Source: a virus. From it: 21,604 nt of DNA. Numbering within the stretch: position 1 is the stretch's first letter; every line of letters starts with the position of its first letter. Shown here piece by piece: positions 20,444 to 21,604 of the stretch. The DNA lies in IMG/VR virus record IMGVR_UViG_3300020190_000415, positions 1 to 21,604 of that record; one strand, 5' to 3'. The notes under the pieces were generated by a model. The model worked only from the letters and a program-made list of their open reading frames with translations. It was not told the DNA's origin and made no database searches. The position numbers and the translations under genes are program-made.

Positions 20444-21094
20444 TTATTTAATTTTCGAGAGGAAAGTTTGGAATGCCCTAATCTTTGCCTCTTGTAAATT
20501 TTTACTAGACGCACGACGGATATTCGCCTGCATTTCTCGTAAGTCTTTCTCCACAAACCTTCCATCGACCATAACCCATTCCTTAGACTCCATCACACCC
20601 TCTACGAAAGCATTAGGGGCTGATGGGTCAGCTACGATATCCGCAGCTGTCGCTAAAGTGAAATCTTTACCAACATATGATACGTCACCTTTTCGATCGA
20701 GCGAACCCATACCTCTTGAAGATACACCTAGTGTAGCTCCTTCGTCGATAAGGGACTTTACGATCTTACCATAAGGTGTATCCATGATCTTAGCTTTACC
20801 AATGAAGTTATCACCTTCACGGCGTAAGTTCTTGATCATATGTGATACACGATCTAAGTTGATCGTTGGTGAATCAGGATGACCTAACTCGCCAAATGCA
20901 CGATTTTTACTGACGTACTCGTCGTTATATCGTTTTACCTCATTATCAAGTATCTCTACTGGATAGATGCGGCCGTTACGATTCTTTAAGTTCGATTGAA
21001 GGAATACGCCTTCAATGAAGTATTCTTTGCCCTTACCTAGTTTTTCTTCAACTAAGTACTTAACTTGTTCGGTGTGTTCTTTTATGAGTTTCAT
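20444..21094 (-). CDS. 21: Prohead core protease gp21
   Basis: gp21 is the serine protease that matures the T4 prohead. The 216-aa protein (T4 212 aa) begins with YFIEGVFLQSNLKNRNGRIYP (25-45) and carries the catalytic His72 in AFGELGHPDSP. The nucleophile serine (Ser125 or Ser126) lies in LGVSSRGMGSL. The downstream FTLATAADIVADPSAPNAFVEG stretch is typical of the family. Both catalytic motifs are intact. It sits 3 bp after the upstream structural gene and before gp22, the standard order. The C-terminal tail is basic. Confidence 0.95.
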   Translation of the reverse strand: MKLIKEHTEQVKYLVEEKLGKGKEYFIEGVFLQSNLKNRNGRIYPVEILDNEVKRYNDEYVSKNRAFGELGHPDSPTINLDRVSHMIKNLRREGDNFIGKAKIMDTPYGKIVKSLIDEGATLGVSSRGMGSLDRKGDVSYVGKDFTLATAADIVADPSAPNAFVEGVMESKEWVMVDGRFVEKDLREMQANIRRASSKNLQEAKIRAFQTFLSKIK

Positions 21095-21097
21095 CTT

Positions 21098-21595
21098 TTA
21101 TACCTTATCTGGTGAACCTGAAAGAGTTGTAGAAGCGCCAACGCGAGTTTCGTCATCGTATGCGCCATATTTTTCGTACTCAATCTTGCTATAGTATCCA
21201 GCAACTTTATGTAATACCAAATATGTAGTAACGTTTGCACCACTAGTACCACCATGTGTAACTACTAAGTTACTAGTATTCTGTAAGTTATTAGTAAAGC
21301 CATACTGATTGTATTGCATCGTCACAGCATGTTCTGGAGAAGCCGCAACAGCTATGTATCCTGTAGCACCAGTAGCTCCGCGATTAACTACAAGTGTTGA
21401 TCCTGGTAAACCGCTGCTGTAAACGCCAGAGATGTTTACTGTTGGAGCTGAGTAGTCTGTAGATCCAGTAGCACCTAGTGCTTGTCTACCATTAACTAAA
21501 TCTGTTAATGAGATCGTCGCTGTATCATTCGCACCCTCAACCTTAACTACAGTTTCTAGATGAGAGTTTTTAATAATTGAGCTAATTAATGCCAT
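21098..21595 (-). CDS. Probable virion structural protein, 165 aa
   Basis: The ATG at 21595 leaves only 9 bases of upstream sequence in the window, so the start is likely but its ribosome site is partly unseen. The protein begins MALISSIIKNSHLETVVKVEG and is rich in Gly, Thr, Ser, Ala and Val, with short collagen-like GATG repeats (LGATGSTD, RGATGATG). It has an alternating beta-strand pattern throughout and few charged residues until the end (KIEYEKYGAYDDETR). This fits a head-decoration or other virion beta protein. It lies 3 bp before gp21, in the slot between the portal gp20 and gp21 of cyanophage-type phages. The exact role is unknown. Confidence 0.75.
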   Translation of the reverse strand: MALISSIIKNSHLETVVKVEGANDTATISLTDLVNGRQALGATGSTDYSAPTVNISGVYSSGLPGSTLVVNRGATGATGYIAVAASPEHAVTMQYNQYGFTNNLQNTSNLVVTHGGTSGANVTTYLVLHKVAGYYSKIEYEKYGAYDDETRVGASTTLSGSPDKV

Positions 21596-21604
21596 TGTTA
21601 TTCT

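Noticed and set aside
1-21604. tRNA genes, CRISPR arrays, insertion sequences, integrase or attachment sites
   Set aside because: No cloverleaf with CCA-end signals, no regularly spaced repeats, and no transposase- or integrase-like protein was seen in any gap or frame.

Overview
The window looks like a piece of the core genome of a T4-like (straboviral/cyanophage-type) myovirus. All genes I can support lie on the minus strand, so transcription runs from right to left. Neighbouring frames overlap tightly, often as TAATG or ATGA. The DNA is AT-rich, as in phages of marine bacteria with streamlined genomes. A 23-codon gene at 1147-1218, missed by ordinary ORF cut-offs, encodes a textbook PqqA peptide (precursor of the cofactor PQQ). 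I infer that the host makes PQQ-dependent dehydrogenases, most plausibly a marine methylotroph of the Methylophilales/OM43 kind. That is inference from one gene, not proof.

Layout in transcription order. (1) 21595-17987, virion head module: a Gly/Thr/Ala-rich structural protein, prohead protease gp21, scaffold gp22 and major capsid protein gp23. It has a late promoter (TATAAATA) before gp22 and a strong terminator after gp23. (2) 17895-17314: a tail-tube-fold protein (gp3/gp19-like) with its own late promoter. (3) 17257-9831, recombination and late transcription: UvsY, UvsW, a small conserved protein, an inserted glycosyltransferase-FkbM methyltransferase fusion, the late sigma factor gp55, and the recombination nuclease gp47/gp46. 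(4) 9681-5272: a small unknown, a zincin-like/VWA protein and its MoxR-type AAA+ partner (the phage 'CobT/CobS' pair), an unknown and a winged-helix protein. (5) 5181-1437, replication: a dATP/dGTP diphosphohydrolase-family protein, a small basic protein, sliding clamp gp45, clamp loader gp44, two small genes, clamp loader gp62, RegA and a small conserved protein. (6) 1370-181, host-takeover genes: pqqA as a one-gene unit with its own promoter and terminator, then an operon of ribosomal protein bS21, two small proteins, an RNA polymerase omega-like protein and a 40-aa protein. (7) 93-1: the start of a secreted protein, cut by the window edge.

Regulation is unusually readable. Seven intergenic sites on the minus strand share a -35 of TGTACA (TGTACT once), usually followed by TTAA, exactly 17 bp, and a -10 of TATAAT. 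They drive bS21, pqqA, MoxR, VWA, the 60-aa gene, gp55 and uvsY. A second class, TATAAATA, precedes gp22, the tail protein and regA; this matches the T4 late box read by gp55, which is itself encoded here.

The genes most worth a second look are at the left end. One phage segment supplies a PQQ precursor peptide (metabolism), a ribosomal protein (translation) and an omega-like RNA polymerase subunit (transcription). The bS21 gene also appears to start at an ATA codon.
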